A stretch of DNA of 49,308 nucleotides, taken from NCBI GenBank assembly GCA_002720745.1, contig PBJO01000007.1, positions 1 to 49,308 on the forward strand, written 5' to 3'. The position numbers and the translations under genes are program-made. Source of the stretch: Balneola sp. (lineage in GTDB: Bacteria > Bacteroidota > Rhodothermia > Balneolales > Balneolaceae). Positions within the stretch are counted from its first letter, which is position 1. Each line of letters starts with the position of its first letter. Under the pieces are notes generated by a model. The model ran no database searches. It saw nothing but the letters and a program-made list of their open reading frames with translations, and was not told the DNA's origin. Shown one piece after another: positions 7,526 to 16,073 of the stretch.

Positions 7526-7879
7526 TTACATTGGATTCAGTCTTGGACGGCTCTTGATGCACATGATTATGTTTCTAATGGAGAAGAGAGCATCATTTCA
7601 GTAGATCTGCCTACGGTAGTTCAACTACATAAATACTATCCAAACCCATTTAACCCTAGCACTCAAATAAGCTTCACACTCTCAGCAGCACAATAAGTAA
7701 GCTTGGTAGTGTACGATATGTTAGGTAGAGTAATAGCCGTACTTGCTCGTTAGCATATGATGCCAGCGGGTTCTACTACTTTTAACTTTGATGCATCAGG
7801 ACTTTCAAGTGGTATGTATATTTATCACTTAATTAGCAATACTTTTGTGATTACAAAAAAGATGACCTTAATAAAGTAA
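7526..7879 (+). pseudogene. remnant of a secreted protein: type IX (Por) C-terminal sorting domain with two stop codons
   Basis: In one continuous frame this reads LHWIQSWTALDAHDYVSNG, a linker, LHKYYPNPFNPSTQISFTL, then stop TAA (7694-7696), VSLVVYDMLGRVIAVLAR, stop TAG (7751-7753), HMMPAGSTTFNFDASGLSSG and finally ITKKMTLIK followed by the normal stop TAA (7877-7879). This is a complete sorting domain, closely like the ends of the 876- and 1908-residue secreted proteins in this window. There is no start codon or upstream domain, so only the 3' end of a once larger gene survives. Decay is by nonsense changes with the frame preserved, which suggests recent loss. Confidence 0.8.
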
Positions 7880-7895
7880 TTCCCTACTAAAAATA

Positions 7896-7919
7896 CACCC
7901 CACAGAAATGTGGGATGTG
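7896..7919. other. stable hairpin downstream of the pseudogene
   Basis: CAC-CCCACA, a GAAA tetraloop, TGTGGG, a two-base bulge and GTG form a nine-pair stem 16 bases after the pseudogene stop. On the + strand no T run follows. On the - strand the stem is followed by TATTTTTAG, so it could work as a terminator in that direction. It may be the old terminator of the lost gene. The remaining bases to 8094 show nothing clear. Confidence 0.4.
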
Positions 7920-8094
7920 CTGATCAAAAAGGGGGTGCCAAGGAATTGGGCCTCCTATTTTATGTCAAATAAATTTTAAACGAATCTACATTATACATGA
8001 AATTGTTTGTAAGGAACCGTTTAGTCAGCTTATCCGTTATAATTAGTGTAATATTATTTAAATGGCTTGAAATAGGCATCAAATAAGGATAAGC

Positions 8095-8535
8095 GTGGTA
8101 TTTGTTACTCGAAAAACTCACTTCAATGCAGCACACAGATTAGTTAATTCCAGTAAATCTGACCAATGGAATCAAGAGACTTTTGGGAAATGTAATTATG
8201 CCAATTGGCATGGACACAATTATATATTAGAAGTTACTCTCGCAGGAATACCTGATCCAGAAACCGGCTATGTAATTGATTTGGGACAGTTAAAAAAAAT
8301 CATTGAGCAATACATCTTAGAACCATGCGATCATCGCAATTTGAACATGGATGTACCATTTCTTGCAGGTATAATACCTACTTCTGAAAATTTAGTACAA
8401 GCATTTTACCATCAATTGAAAAAACCAGTCGAATCAGAAGCCAGCCAGGAAAGTGTACTTTATTCGGTAAAATTGTTTGAAACCGAACGAAATAGTGCAG
8501 TATATTGTCCATATAAAGCTATTAAAATTGACTAA
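8095..8535 (+). CDS. 6-pyruvoyl-tetrahydropterin synthase / 6-carboxy-tetrahydropterin synthase family (PTPS/QueD)
   Basis: A 146-residue PTPS-family enzyme. Zinc ligands are His14 (HFNAAHRL), His39 and His41 (WHGHNY). The catalytic Cys is Cys33 in GKCNYANWHGHN, and the later catalytic set is in CDHRNLNMDVPF, TSENLV and the LFETERN glutamates. The arrangement, Cys followed by NYxNxHGHNY and later ETxxNSAVY, resembles the animal-type PTPS that makes 6-pyruvoyl-tetrahydropterin more than the short QueD of queuosine synthesis, though the two activities overlap. It acts on 7,8-dihydroneopterin triphosphate, the product of the GTP cyclohydrolase encoded 32 bases downstream, so the two are consecutive steps in one operon. 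The start is GTG 8095, directly before the conserved FVTRKTHFNAAH. Confidence 0.88.
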   Translation: MVFVTRKTHFNAAHRLVNSSKSDQWNQETFGKCNYANWHGHNYILEVTLAGIPDPETGYVIDLGQLKKIIEQYILEPCDHRNLNMDVPFLAGIIPTSENLVQAFYHQLKKPVESEASQESVLYSVKLFETERNSAVYCPYKAIKID

Positions 8536-8567
8536 ATGAGAGACGCAAATTAATTTAATATCTAAAT

Positions 8568-9467
8568 ATGTTATCACAAGGCCTAAAACGATTTTACGAC
8601 CCTACATTCACTGTCACACCAGAATACAAAGAATCACTTCCTGATTTGCAGAATGGACCTGCTTCCTTGATACATGGAGCGAATATACCTATACAGCAAG
8701 TTGGAATATCAAATTTTAAGCTACCCCTCCATGTAAAGCAAAGAGATGGTAAGACTCAATTACTTGAGGTTTCAGTAGATGGATATGTCAGTCTTGATGC
8801 AAATAAAAAAGGTATAAATATGGGCCGTATTATGCGAACCTTTTACCGTTTTAAAGATGATATCTTCACTCTGGATACACTTGAAAATATATTAAAGGCG
8901 TACAAAAAAGATCTTAACGCACAAGAAGCTTTTTTACGACTTAATTTCTCCTTTCCTATGTTGAAAAATAGTCTACGTAGTGAATTACAGGGATATCAAT
9001 ATTACGATGTATCCTTAGAAGGTCATTTAGATTCCTATGGACGTTTCAATAAATTCATGCATTTAAATTTTGAATACAGTAGCGCTTGCCCATGTTCTTA
9101 TGAACTTGCAGAACATGCACGTGAGGTTCGTAACCTTGCGACTATTCCTCATTCTCAACGTAGTGTTGCAGAAATTACTGTTGCCTTGAAAGATACCTTT
9201 TACGTTGAAGATTTAGTTGAGATATGTCGCGAAGCACTTCAAACGGAAACGCAGGTAATAGTAAAAAGAGAAGATGAGCAAGCTTTTGCAGAATTAAATG
9301 GAGCTTTTCAAAAATTTGTTGAAGATGCTGCACGACTACTATATCAAGAATTAGATAGTTATAACTCTATTCGCGATTTTGTGGTTCGTTGTGCTCACCT
9401 AGAAAGTTTGCACAGTCACGATGCTGTAAGTAGGATCTGCAAAGGACTACCAAACGGACTTAGGTGA
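8568..9467 (+). CDS. folE2: GTP cyclohydrolase FolE2 (type IB)
   Basis: A 299-residue GTP cyclohydrolase IB, which converts GTP to 7,8-dihydroneopterin triphosphate, the first step to folate, tetrahydropterins and preQ0. Family marks are PDLQNGPASLIHGANIPIQ near residues 25-43, the central MGRIMRTFY, and the active-site segment YSSACPCSYELAEH (about 168-181), whose Cys is the conserved metal or catalytic ligand. The RSVAEITV strand follows. Length fits the family. Type IB enzymes are less zinc-dependent than FolE and often take over when zinc is scarce. Immediate pairing with the PTPS-like gene points to tetrahydropterin or preQ0 production. No queC or queE lies nearby. Confidence 0.95.
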   Translation: MLSQGLKRFYDPTFTVTPEYKESLPDLQNGPASLIHGANIPIQQVGISNFKLPLHVKQRDGKTQLLEVSVDGYVSLDANKKGINMGRIMRTFYRFKDDIFTLDTLENILKAYKKDLNAQEAFLRLNFSFPMLKNSLRSELQGYQYYDVSLEGHLDSYGRFNKFMHLNFEYSSACPCSYELAEHAREVRNLATIPHSQRSVAEITVALKDTFYVEDLVEICREALQTETQVIVKREDEQAFAELNGAFQKFVEDAARLLYQELDSYNSIRDFVVRCAHLESLHSHDAVSRICKGLPNGLR

Positions 9468-9535
9468 TAGTAAGTCAGTTGTGTAAGACGGTGAAGATCT
9501 CCTTATATTAACCTTTGAGTAAATCAAAGGAAAAT

Positions 9536-12145
9536 ATGATTAAGCCCTCAAACTCACGCATAGATAGAGCGATTCATTTTCTTATTTTTGCACTGCTTGT
9601 TATATGGACAGTTACTCCTTTACGCGCGCAGTTAACAGAAAATTTCGAAGACGGACAAAAAACATCCTATGCGGGTGCTAATGTCGAGCTATCTTCTGGG
9701 ACTTGGTATTTTAATGATGCACTACTAGGTAGTTTGGGTAATGATAAATTCAATGGCTCACAAGGTGTTCGTATGGATCGTCGAAATGGTAAATCGGGCT
9801 CAATTACCATGTTATTTGATAAGAATGATGGTGCTGATGTAGTTAGTTTTGTTAGCGCAAACTATGGGTCAAACACCGGCAACTCACTGCAATTAGAATA
9901 TTCAATCGATAAGGGTGGTTCATGGACCTCCGTGGGAGAGCCCATTTCACCGGGTGCAAATTTAGAATTATTTGAGGTTGAAGTTGGAGTTTCCGGGCCT
10001 ATTCGTTTTCGGTGGATTCAGGGTGGTGACGGGCGCATTAATCTGGATGATTTAACCATTACTGATTTCCTTGAGGCCAGCGATACTCAAACCATTCAGG
10101 TCAGTGCTAAAGGGATCATACTAACCTCACAAAATGGAATTACCTTTGAATCAACAGTGGAGGGAGGTAGTAAATCCATACCAATTCTGATAACTAATTT
10201 AGGCGAACCCACTTTATTGGTAGAATCAGTAGAAGTGACGGGTGCAGATTTCTTGGTAGACGATCTTCAAGACAGCAGTTTATCGTTTAAAGCTACTACG
10301 GAGCTTTTGCTACATTTTAATCCAACAAGTGTGGGAGATTATTCAGGTGAACTTATAATAAAAAGTAATGATCCTAATCAAGCCACAATCAGTATACCAC
10401 TGACTGCACAAGCCTTTGGGGCTGAAGACGTGCTCCCGATTTTAGACGCACGAACATTGAGTCTAGGGACTCGGGTTCGAATTGCAGGGCGTGTAACTGT
10501 AGCTAATGAATTTGGAGGACCACTTTATCTACAAGATAGAACAGCTGGATTGGCCGTCTATTATGAGCCTTTGCATGCTGAAGCCGTCATTGGAGATTCT
10601 ATTGTTGTAGAGGGACCGCTGAATGTTTTCCGACCCATAGCTGGTGAAGATGAAGATTTTTTATTGCAAATTTCTGCTACTGACACTGATAATTCGATAA
10701 ATTATGAGATACTGGAAGTAGAATCCAGAGTCCCTGAGCCTAAAATGGTCACTTTAACTCAAGTAAATTCAGGTAGCGTGGAAGCACAACTTGTGCAAAT
10801 TCCAAACACAGTTATAGAACATCAGGGAGCCTTTCAAGGTAATACTAATTATACTATATCAGACCCTACATCTACGGCTGAAATGCGGGTCGATAATGAT
10901 AGTGAGTTAGTAGGTGCTATGAGTCCAAGCGAACCCATTCAAATGATTGGTGTAGTAGGTCAATTTGCTGGCATTTATCAAATACTGCCCCGTTTTACTT
11001 CCGATTTAAGTGTGGAGGCGGTTAGCTTCCCTAGTGATTCCATATCAAAAGATCACACATTGGATATAGTGACTTGGAATGTGGAGTGGTTTGGAGATCC
11101 TTCTAATGGACCAGATGATGATAATCTCCAAATGCAGAATGCAAAAACACTTATAGAAACGATAGGCGCAGATTTATATGCCTTACAGGAAATATCTAAT
11201 GCGAATCTTTTCGAGAACTTAGTTGCGAATTTAGATGGCTACAGTGGGATATTGGCTACATTTGATCAATCTCAGCGTACTGCTTTCATATATAAGGATG
11301 AAACTATCAAGGTCTATCAGAGTCAATTGATTTCCAGTGGTATGAATTATTCGGACTGGGCAGCGGGCCGATTCCCCTTGGAATTACTTATTGATGCAAC
11401 AATAAATGGGGAAACTAGAGAAATGTACTTATACAACATACATGCTAAAGCATATGGTGAAGAAAGTGATTATAACCAACGAATCAATGCTTCTAGGCAG
11501 CTTAAAGTCTTTATTGATAATCAGCGAAGAAGTGCTAATGTAATGGTATTGGGTGATTTTAATGATGAAATACTTCAATCTACCTATAATAATCTTACCT
11601 CCCCTTACAGGAATTTTGATGTTGATACAGAATACACCATTCTAACTAAGAGTCTAGAAGAAAACGGCTATACATCTTACTCCCGATTCTCAATGTTAGA
11701 TCATATTCTTATTAGTTCAGAGCTAGAGGACGAGTGGTTAGAGGGAACCGAGCGGGTAGAGAATCCTAATTATATAGGTAACTATCTTAGTGAAACATCA
11801 GATCATTATCCTGTTTGGACTCGATTTCAATATGGAACCCCAACCAATCTAGAATCCGAATTTCAGCTCAATAAAAAAGAAATAGATTTTACTTTGCATC
11901 CTAATTACCCAAACCCATTTAATCCTAGCACTACTATTAGGTTTGAAATACAAACTTCTGCTAGTGTTGAGTTTCAAGTAGTCGATGTGATGGGGCGTGA
12001 GCTGATTAGAATTAATTATGGCCAAAAATTAGCTGGTAGTTACCAATATCAAGTGGATGCGGAAAATTGGGCTTCAGGGGTATATTTTTATACGTTAAGG
12101 GTCAATGACCAGCATCAAACCCGGTCGATGTTATTGATTAAATAG
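9536..12145 (+). CDS. secreted OB-fold plus endonuclease/exonuclease/phosphatase-domain protein with type IX sorting domain
   Basis: An exported protein of 869 residues from ATG 9536, which has AAAGGA four bases upstream; TTG 9515 would add seven residues. The signal peptide ends near PLRAQ (about 32). Domains in order: a lectin-like beta region (35-175), a choice-of-anchor-D Ig-like domain (185-295, with the LLLHFNPTSVGDYSG core), an OB-fold as in extracellular nucleases (300-500, RVRIAGRVTVANEFGG...LYLQDRTAGL), and an EEP nuclease/phosphatase domain (510-760). EEP active-site blocks are visible: TWNVEWFG, the Glu of LYALQEIS, VLGDFND, and SDHYPV at the end. The C-terminus YPNPFNPSTTIRFEI...MLLIK is a type IX sorting domain, so the protein is released or anchored at the cell surface. 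A role in using extracellular DNA is likely. Confidence 0.85.
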   Translation: MIKPSNSRIDRAIHFLIFALLVIWTVTPLRAQLTENFEDGQKTSYAGANVELSSGTWYFNDALLGSLGNDKFNGSQGVRMDRRNGKSGSITMLFDKNDGADVVSFVSANYGSNTGNSLQLEYSIDKGGSWTSVGEPISPGANLELFEVEVGVSGPIRFRWIQGGDGRINLDDLTITDFLEASDTQTIQVSAKGIILTSQNGITFESTVEGGSKSIPILITNLGEPTLLVESVEVTGADFLVDDLQDSSLSFKATTELLLHFNPTSVGDYSGELIIKSNDPNQATISIPLTAQAFGAEDVLPILDARTLSLGTRVRIAGRVTVANEFGGPLYLQDRTAGLAVYYEPLHAEAVIGDSIVVEGPLNVFRPIAGEDEDFLLQISATDTDNSINYEILEVESRVPEPKMVTLTQVNSGSVEAQLVQIPNTVIEHQGAFQGNTNYTISDPTSTAEMRVDNDSELVGAMSPSEPIQMIGVVGQFAGIYQILPRFTSDLSVEAVSFPSDSISKDHTLDIVTWNVEWFGDPSNGPDDDNLQMQNAKTLIETIGADLYALQEISNANLFENLVANLDGYSGILATFDQSQRTAFIYKDETIKVYQSQLISSGMNYSDWAAGRFPLELLIDATINGETREMYLYNIHAKAYGEESDYNQRINASRQLKVFIDNQRRSANVMVLGDFNDEILQSTYNNLTSPYRNFDVDTEYTILTKSLEENGYTSYSRFSMLDHILISSELEDEWLEGTERVENPNYIGNYLSETSDHYPVWTRFQYGTPTNLESEFQLNKKEIDFTLHPNYPNPFNPSTTIRFEIQTSASVEFQVVDVMGRELIRINYGQKLAGSYQYQVDAENWASGVYFYTLRVNDQHQTRSMLLIK

Positions 12146-12198
12146 GGTATAATTAATGGCTCCAATAACATACCGTTCTAAATTAATAATGTAGTTTA

Positions 12199-13935
12199 AT
12201 GCGTGTTAGATTAGCCCAGTTGAATCCTACGGTAGGCGATATTCAAGGAAATATAAGTCGTATTTTAAAAGAAATAGAGTGCGCTCGAGAACAAGGTATC
12301 GAGCTTCTAATCTTACCTGAATTAGCCATTTGTGGATATCCACCCATGGATTTATTAAATCTCCCTGAATTTAGAGAGACTTTATATAAAGCAAACGATA
12401 CGATCATCGATCAAAGCTCTGGGATTGCCCTAATATTTGGGAGTATCAGCCCCAATGAGCAAGCTGGTAGACCTTGTTATAACTCGGCCTTTGTGGTGTC
12501 TAATCATAGACTTCTTGGAATTCAACACAAGTCTCTTCTACCTAATTATGACGTATTTGATGATATGCGGTATTTTGAACCGGCTATATCGGTTGAACCA
12601 ATAGAATTATTTGGGATCAAGTGGGGAATTAGTGTTTGCGAAGATATTTGGCAGAATTATAATTCCTATTTGCAATATAAGGTCAATCCTTTGGAACAGT
12701 TATACCAAAAGGGTGCGGAGATTTTTGTAAACATATCGGCATCTCCATTTACAAAAGGAAAAATAAATGAGCGTGCTGAAATGCTGGCACTACGTTGCAG
12801 AGAATATCAATCCCCGCTGTTATATGTGAATCAGGTAGGAGCGCAAACTGACATTATTTTTGACGGGAATTCATTAGCCATGGATGCCTTGGGCAATGAG
12901 ATCGGACGAGCTACTAGATTTAAGGAAGCCTTTATCGATGTAGAATGTATAAGAGGTACAAAAGGGGTTAACTTAAAACGGATAGAATTAGATTCAAGTG
13001 ATCCTCAAACCCACAAACCCAATACAAATAAACCCCAGAAGTTTAGCGGGGCTGTAGTGTCGGATGAGGCTTATATTTTTGAAGCACTAATTTTAGGGAT
13101 ACGCGACTACTTGATTAAAAGTGGGTTGCCTAAGAAGGTATGTTTGGGTCTTAGTGGAGGGATAGACTCAGCTTTAGTGGCTGCATTAGCTGTAGAAGCA
13201 TTGGGGGCTGAAGCGGTTATTGGACTAACTATGCCGTCCGAATATTCTTCGCAGGGTAGTGTAGCTGATTCAATGCAGTTAGCTATGTCATTGGGCATAA
13301 AATGTCATCAAATTCCAATTAAACCGATGATAAAAGCCTTTGATAGAAGTATGTCAGAACATTTTATGGGTACAGAATTTGGTATTGCTGAAGAAAATAT
13401 TCAAAGTAGGATTCGAGGATCTTTTTTAATGGCTTGGGCTAATAAATTTGGTGCTTTAGTGTTAAATACAGGCAATAAATCTGAATATGCTGTGGGATAT
13501 TGCACTCTCTATGGTGATATGAATGGGGCATTGGGGGTTATTTCGGATTTGTATAAATCCGAAGTCTATGCATTGGCAAAGTGGATGAATGAGCACTATT
13601 ACAATCGAGAAGTTATACCAAAGGCGATTCTGACCAAAGCACCCTCAGCAGAATTACGTCGCGATCAAAAAGACTCTGATAGTTTACCTGATTATGATAT
13701 TTTAGACGTGATTCTAAAGGGATATATCGAAGAGGCCAAAGAATTTTCAGAACTGGTTGATATGGGTTTTGATGCGGAATTAGTGGAAGATATTCTCAGA
13801 AAAGTGGATTTGAGTGAATTTAAACGATATCAATCGGCGCCAGGATTAAAAGTCTCAGACGTAGCTTTTGGGGTAGGGCGGAGGCGACCAATAGTTCAAC
13901 AATGGACAGGCTTCAGGTTGGGTCGTCTTTTTTAA
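12199..13935 (+). CDS. nadE: glutamine-dependent NAD+ synthetase
   Basis: A 578-residue two-domain enzyme that makes NAD+ from nicotinate adenine dinucleotide, with glutamine as the ammonia source. The N-terminal nitrilase-like glutaminase has its Glu in LPELAICGYPPMD, Lys in HKSLLPNYDVFDD, and nucleophile Cys147 in GISVCEDIW. The C-terminal synthetase has the PP-loop LGLSGGIDSAL (about 316-326), NTGNKSEYAVGY and TKAPSAELR. All key residues are present and the length is standard. The C-terminal PIVQQWTGFRLGR is a conserved family ending, and its codons also form the stem of a possible terminator. It lies 53 bases after the nuclease gene and may be transcribed separately. Confidence 0.97.
   Translation: MRVRLAQLNPTVGDIQGNISRILKEIECAREQGIELLILPELAICGYPPMDLLNLPEFRETLYKANDTIIDQSSGIALIFGSISPNEQAGRPCYNSAFVVSNHRLLGIQHKSLLPNYDVFDDMRYFEPAISVEPIELFGIKWGISVCEDIWQNYNSYLQYKVNPLEQLYQKGAEIFVNISASPFTKGKINERAEMLALRCREYQSPLLYVNQVGAQTDIIFDGNSLAMDALGNEIGRATRFKEAFIDVECIRGTKGVNLKRIELDSSDPQTHKPNTNKPQKFSGAVVSDEAYIFEALILGIRDYLIKSGLPKKVCLGLSGGIDSALVAALAVEALGAEAVIGLTMPSEYSSQGSVADSMQLAMSLGIKCHQIPIKPMIKAFDRSMSEHFMGTEFGIAEENIQSRIRGSFLMAWANKFGALVLNTGNKSEYAVGYCTLYGDMNGALGVISDLYKSEVYALAKWMNEHYYNREVIPKAILTKAPSAELRRDQKDSDSLPDYDILDVILKGYIEEAKEFSELVDMGFDAELVEDILRKVDLSEFKRYQSAPGLKVSDVAFGVGRRRPIVQQWTGFRLGRLF
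13882..13933 (+). terminator. possible terminator overlapping the 3' end of nadE
   Basis: AGGCGACC (13882-13889) can pair with GGTCGTCT (13921-13928) with one G-T pair. Six T follow (13928-13933) and run into the stop codon. The loop is long (31 bases) but an inner CAAC/GTTG pair shortens it. The whole structure lies within coding sequence. Confidence 0.4.
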
Positions 13936-14001
13936 GAATTTTATTATATTCTAGTAATACGTTTACCGAACGTTATAATATCATCTAATTAATTGCACAT
14001 C

Positions 14002-16071
14002 ATGCGTCTATATTCCCTGGATATACATTCAACAGATATGCATGGAATGTTGAAATCTACTCTATTCAAGCCAACATTCAATACTCTTGCTATATCAATC
14101 ATTATTTCGGTGTTCATATTATTATGGGGTATTACACCCGTTCTATTTGCTCAAGAAGCTCCCCCAACAATTGAATACCAAGAGATAAAAACCAAATATC
14201 TGCCATATAACAACCCTATGCAAGCTTGGGCTTCCTACACTGACCCTAGTGTGAATGACACTACAGATTTGATACCGATAGAGCTGCAATTGGACAGTTT
14301 TGAGCGTGATATGATGCTTCGAATTGCCAATATATATGGCACTCATGTTCAAGCTCTAAAAGCACAAGTAAATAATGAGCCGGTGGAGGCAGAACGTCTG
14401 ATTAACGAATCGTTAACAGCTTCACAGGAGTTATTGGATGAATACCCTGAAATCAGGAGTAATGCACGATTTACGCAACTTTCTAGAGCTGTAGTTGCTG
14501 AGTATAGGACTTTTTATGGGATTAGTGAAGAAGAAGATCAGGCTCAAGGAGAAATATTTGCTATTCAAGAAGACTTTCTAGAGGATGAAAATACCCTAGC
14601 AGAGGATTTTAATTTTCCAAAAGATACCGAAAGCTTTAAAACAACCGTGCCTCTTCTGCAAAATACGCAGGTCAATCGTCACCTTGTTTACTATACGCTT
14701 CGTAGGCCGGATGTAATGGAAAAATGGAGAGAGAGAGCAGAGGTGTATAAGCCCATGATGCTTAATATTTTCAGAGAGGAAGGATTGCCCGAAGAATTAG
14801 TTTATTTAGCTTTTATTGAAAGTGGTCTTAACCCTACTGCTAGAAGTTGGGCATCGGCAGTGGGAATGTGGCAGTTTATTTCAGCTACAGCCCGAATTTA
14901 TGGAATTGAAATAAATTGGTGGGTAGATGAACGAAGAGACCCTGAAAAAGCTACCAGAGCCGCAGCTCGACACCTTAAGGACTTATACAATGTATGGGGT
15001 GATTGGCACCTAGCTATGGCCAACTACAACATTAGTCCACGTGGTTTAAATAGAGCCATTACCCGTGCGGGTGGAGTGAAAGATTATTGGGCGGCCTATC
15101 CTTATCTTCCCCGCGAGACTAGAGGTTATGTGCCAGGTTTTATTGCCACAACCATGATTAATTTGAGCCCAGAGGACTTTGGCTTTCAAACTAACTACGA
15201 ACAAGAACCATATTCCTATGAGACTGTGGAGGTTGATGGCCTTATTTCATTAGAGCTTCTGGCAGAAGCTATGGGTTTATCAACAGAACTACTAAAAGAA
15301 TACAATCCAGAACTCTTACGCTGGGCAACCCCTCCTGGTTCGAAGTATTCGCTAAAAGTACCGGTCGGTAAAGCGAATTATTTATTAGCTATTTATGACA
15401 GTTTACCTATAGAAACTCAAAATCAAAGCATCACCATGCATACTGTACGAAGAGGGGAATCTATCGGACTGATTGCGCGTAAATATGGTACAACGGTTAG
15501 TGGTATTTATGCAAGTAATGATAATCTCTCTAATATTATTTATCCGGGACAGGTGATTGCGGTACCATTACCTTCAGGATCTATTAATCAACTATCCGTT
15601 AATCGTCCCAGTAATCAACGAAGCGGAACAGTGACTACCCGATCGAGTTCACCGAGCAGCTCTATTCCACCCAATTCAGTCAAGTTATTGTATAAAGTAA
15701 AAACAGGTGATACAATTGGTCATATTGCCGAATGGCATGACGTTCGTGCATGGGAAATAAGAAGCTGGAATGGGATAGGGAATACTATTAGGGTAGGACA
15801 AAACTTAACCATGTATGTAGCAAATAATCGTGAAGAATATTACAAAACTATAAATCGACTTAGCTTTAACGATAAACAAGATTTAGAACGTCGCCAAAAA
15901 GGGGGTGAAAATATTTTCGGGGGACAAGATATCTTTACTTATGTTGTTAAGCGAAATGATACCCTATCCGCGATTGCTCGTAATTTTAGAATGTCAACAA
16001 CTCAATTACGTGAACTTAATGATTTATCAGGGTCCACAATATATATCGGACAAATACTTAAGGTTCGATAA
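14002..16071 (+). CDS. membrane-bound lytic transglycosylase with three LysM domains (MltD-like)
   Basis: A 689-residue exported peptidoglycan lyase. A hydrophobic segment near 28-48 ending at LFAQ is the signal. The SLT domain (about 255-400) has catalytic Glu273 in AFIESGLNPTARS, followed by SAVGMWQFISATA, the AMANYNISP segment and the PRETRGYVPGF end typical of the MltD group. Three LysM repeats follow at about 480-523, 563-605 and 647-689; each has the xVxxGDT/ES...IA..Y/F pattern and binds glycan chains. The start is uncertain: ATG 14002, 14038 and 14047 are all in frame, as is TTG 13993, and none has a strong ribosome binding site. It opens a tight run of genes (gap of two bases to the protease gene). 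Confidence 0.92.
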   Translation: MRLYSLDIHSTDMHGMLKSTLFKPTFNTLAISIIISVFILLWGITPVLFAQEAPPTIEYQEIKTKYLPYNNPMQAWASYTDPSVNDTTDLIPIELQLDSFERDMMLRIANIYGTHVQALKAQVNNEPVEAERLINESLTASQELLDEYPEIRSNARFTQLSRAVVAEYRTFYGISEEEDQAQGEIFAIQEDFLEDENTLAEDFNFPKDTESFKTTVPLLQNTQVNRHLVYYTLRRPDVMEKWRERAEVYKPMMLNIFREEGLPEELVYLAFIESGLNPTARSWASAVGMWQFISATARIYGIEINWWVDERRDPEKATRAAARHLKDLYNVWGDWHLAMANYNISPRGLNRAITRAGGVKDYWAAYPYLPRETRGYVPGFIATTMINLSPEDFGFQTNYEQEPYSYETVEVDGLISLELLAEAMGLSTELLKEYNPELLRWATPPGSKYSLKVPVGKANYLLAIYDSLPIETQNQSITMHTVRRGESIGLIARKYGTTVSGIYASNDNLSNIIYPGQVIAVPLPSGSINQLSVNRPSNQRSGTVTTRSSSPSSSIPPNSVKLLYKVKTGDTIGHIAEWHDVRAWEIRSWNGIGNTIRVGQNLTMYVANNREEYYKTINRLSFNDKQDLERRQKGGENIFGGQDIFTYVVKRNDTLSAIARNFRMSTTQLRELNDLSGSTIYIGQILKVR

Positions 16072-16073
16072 TA

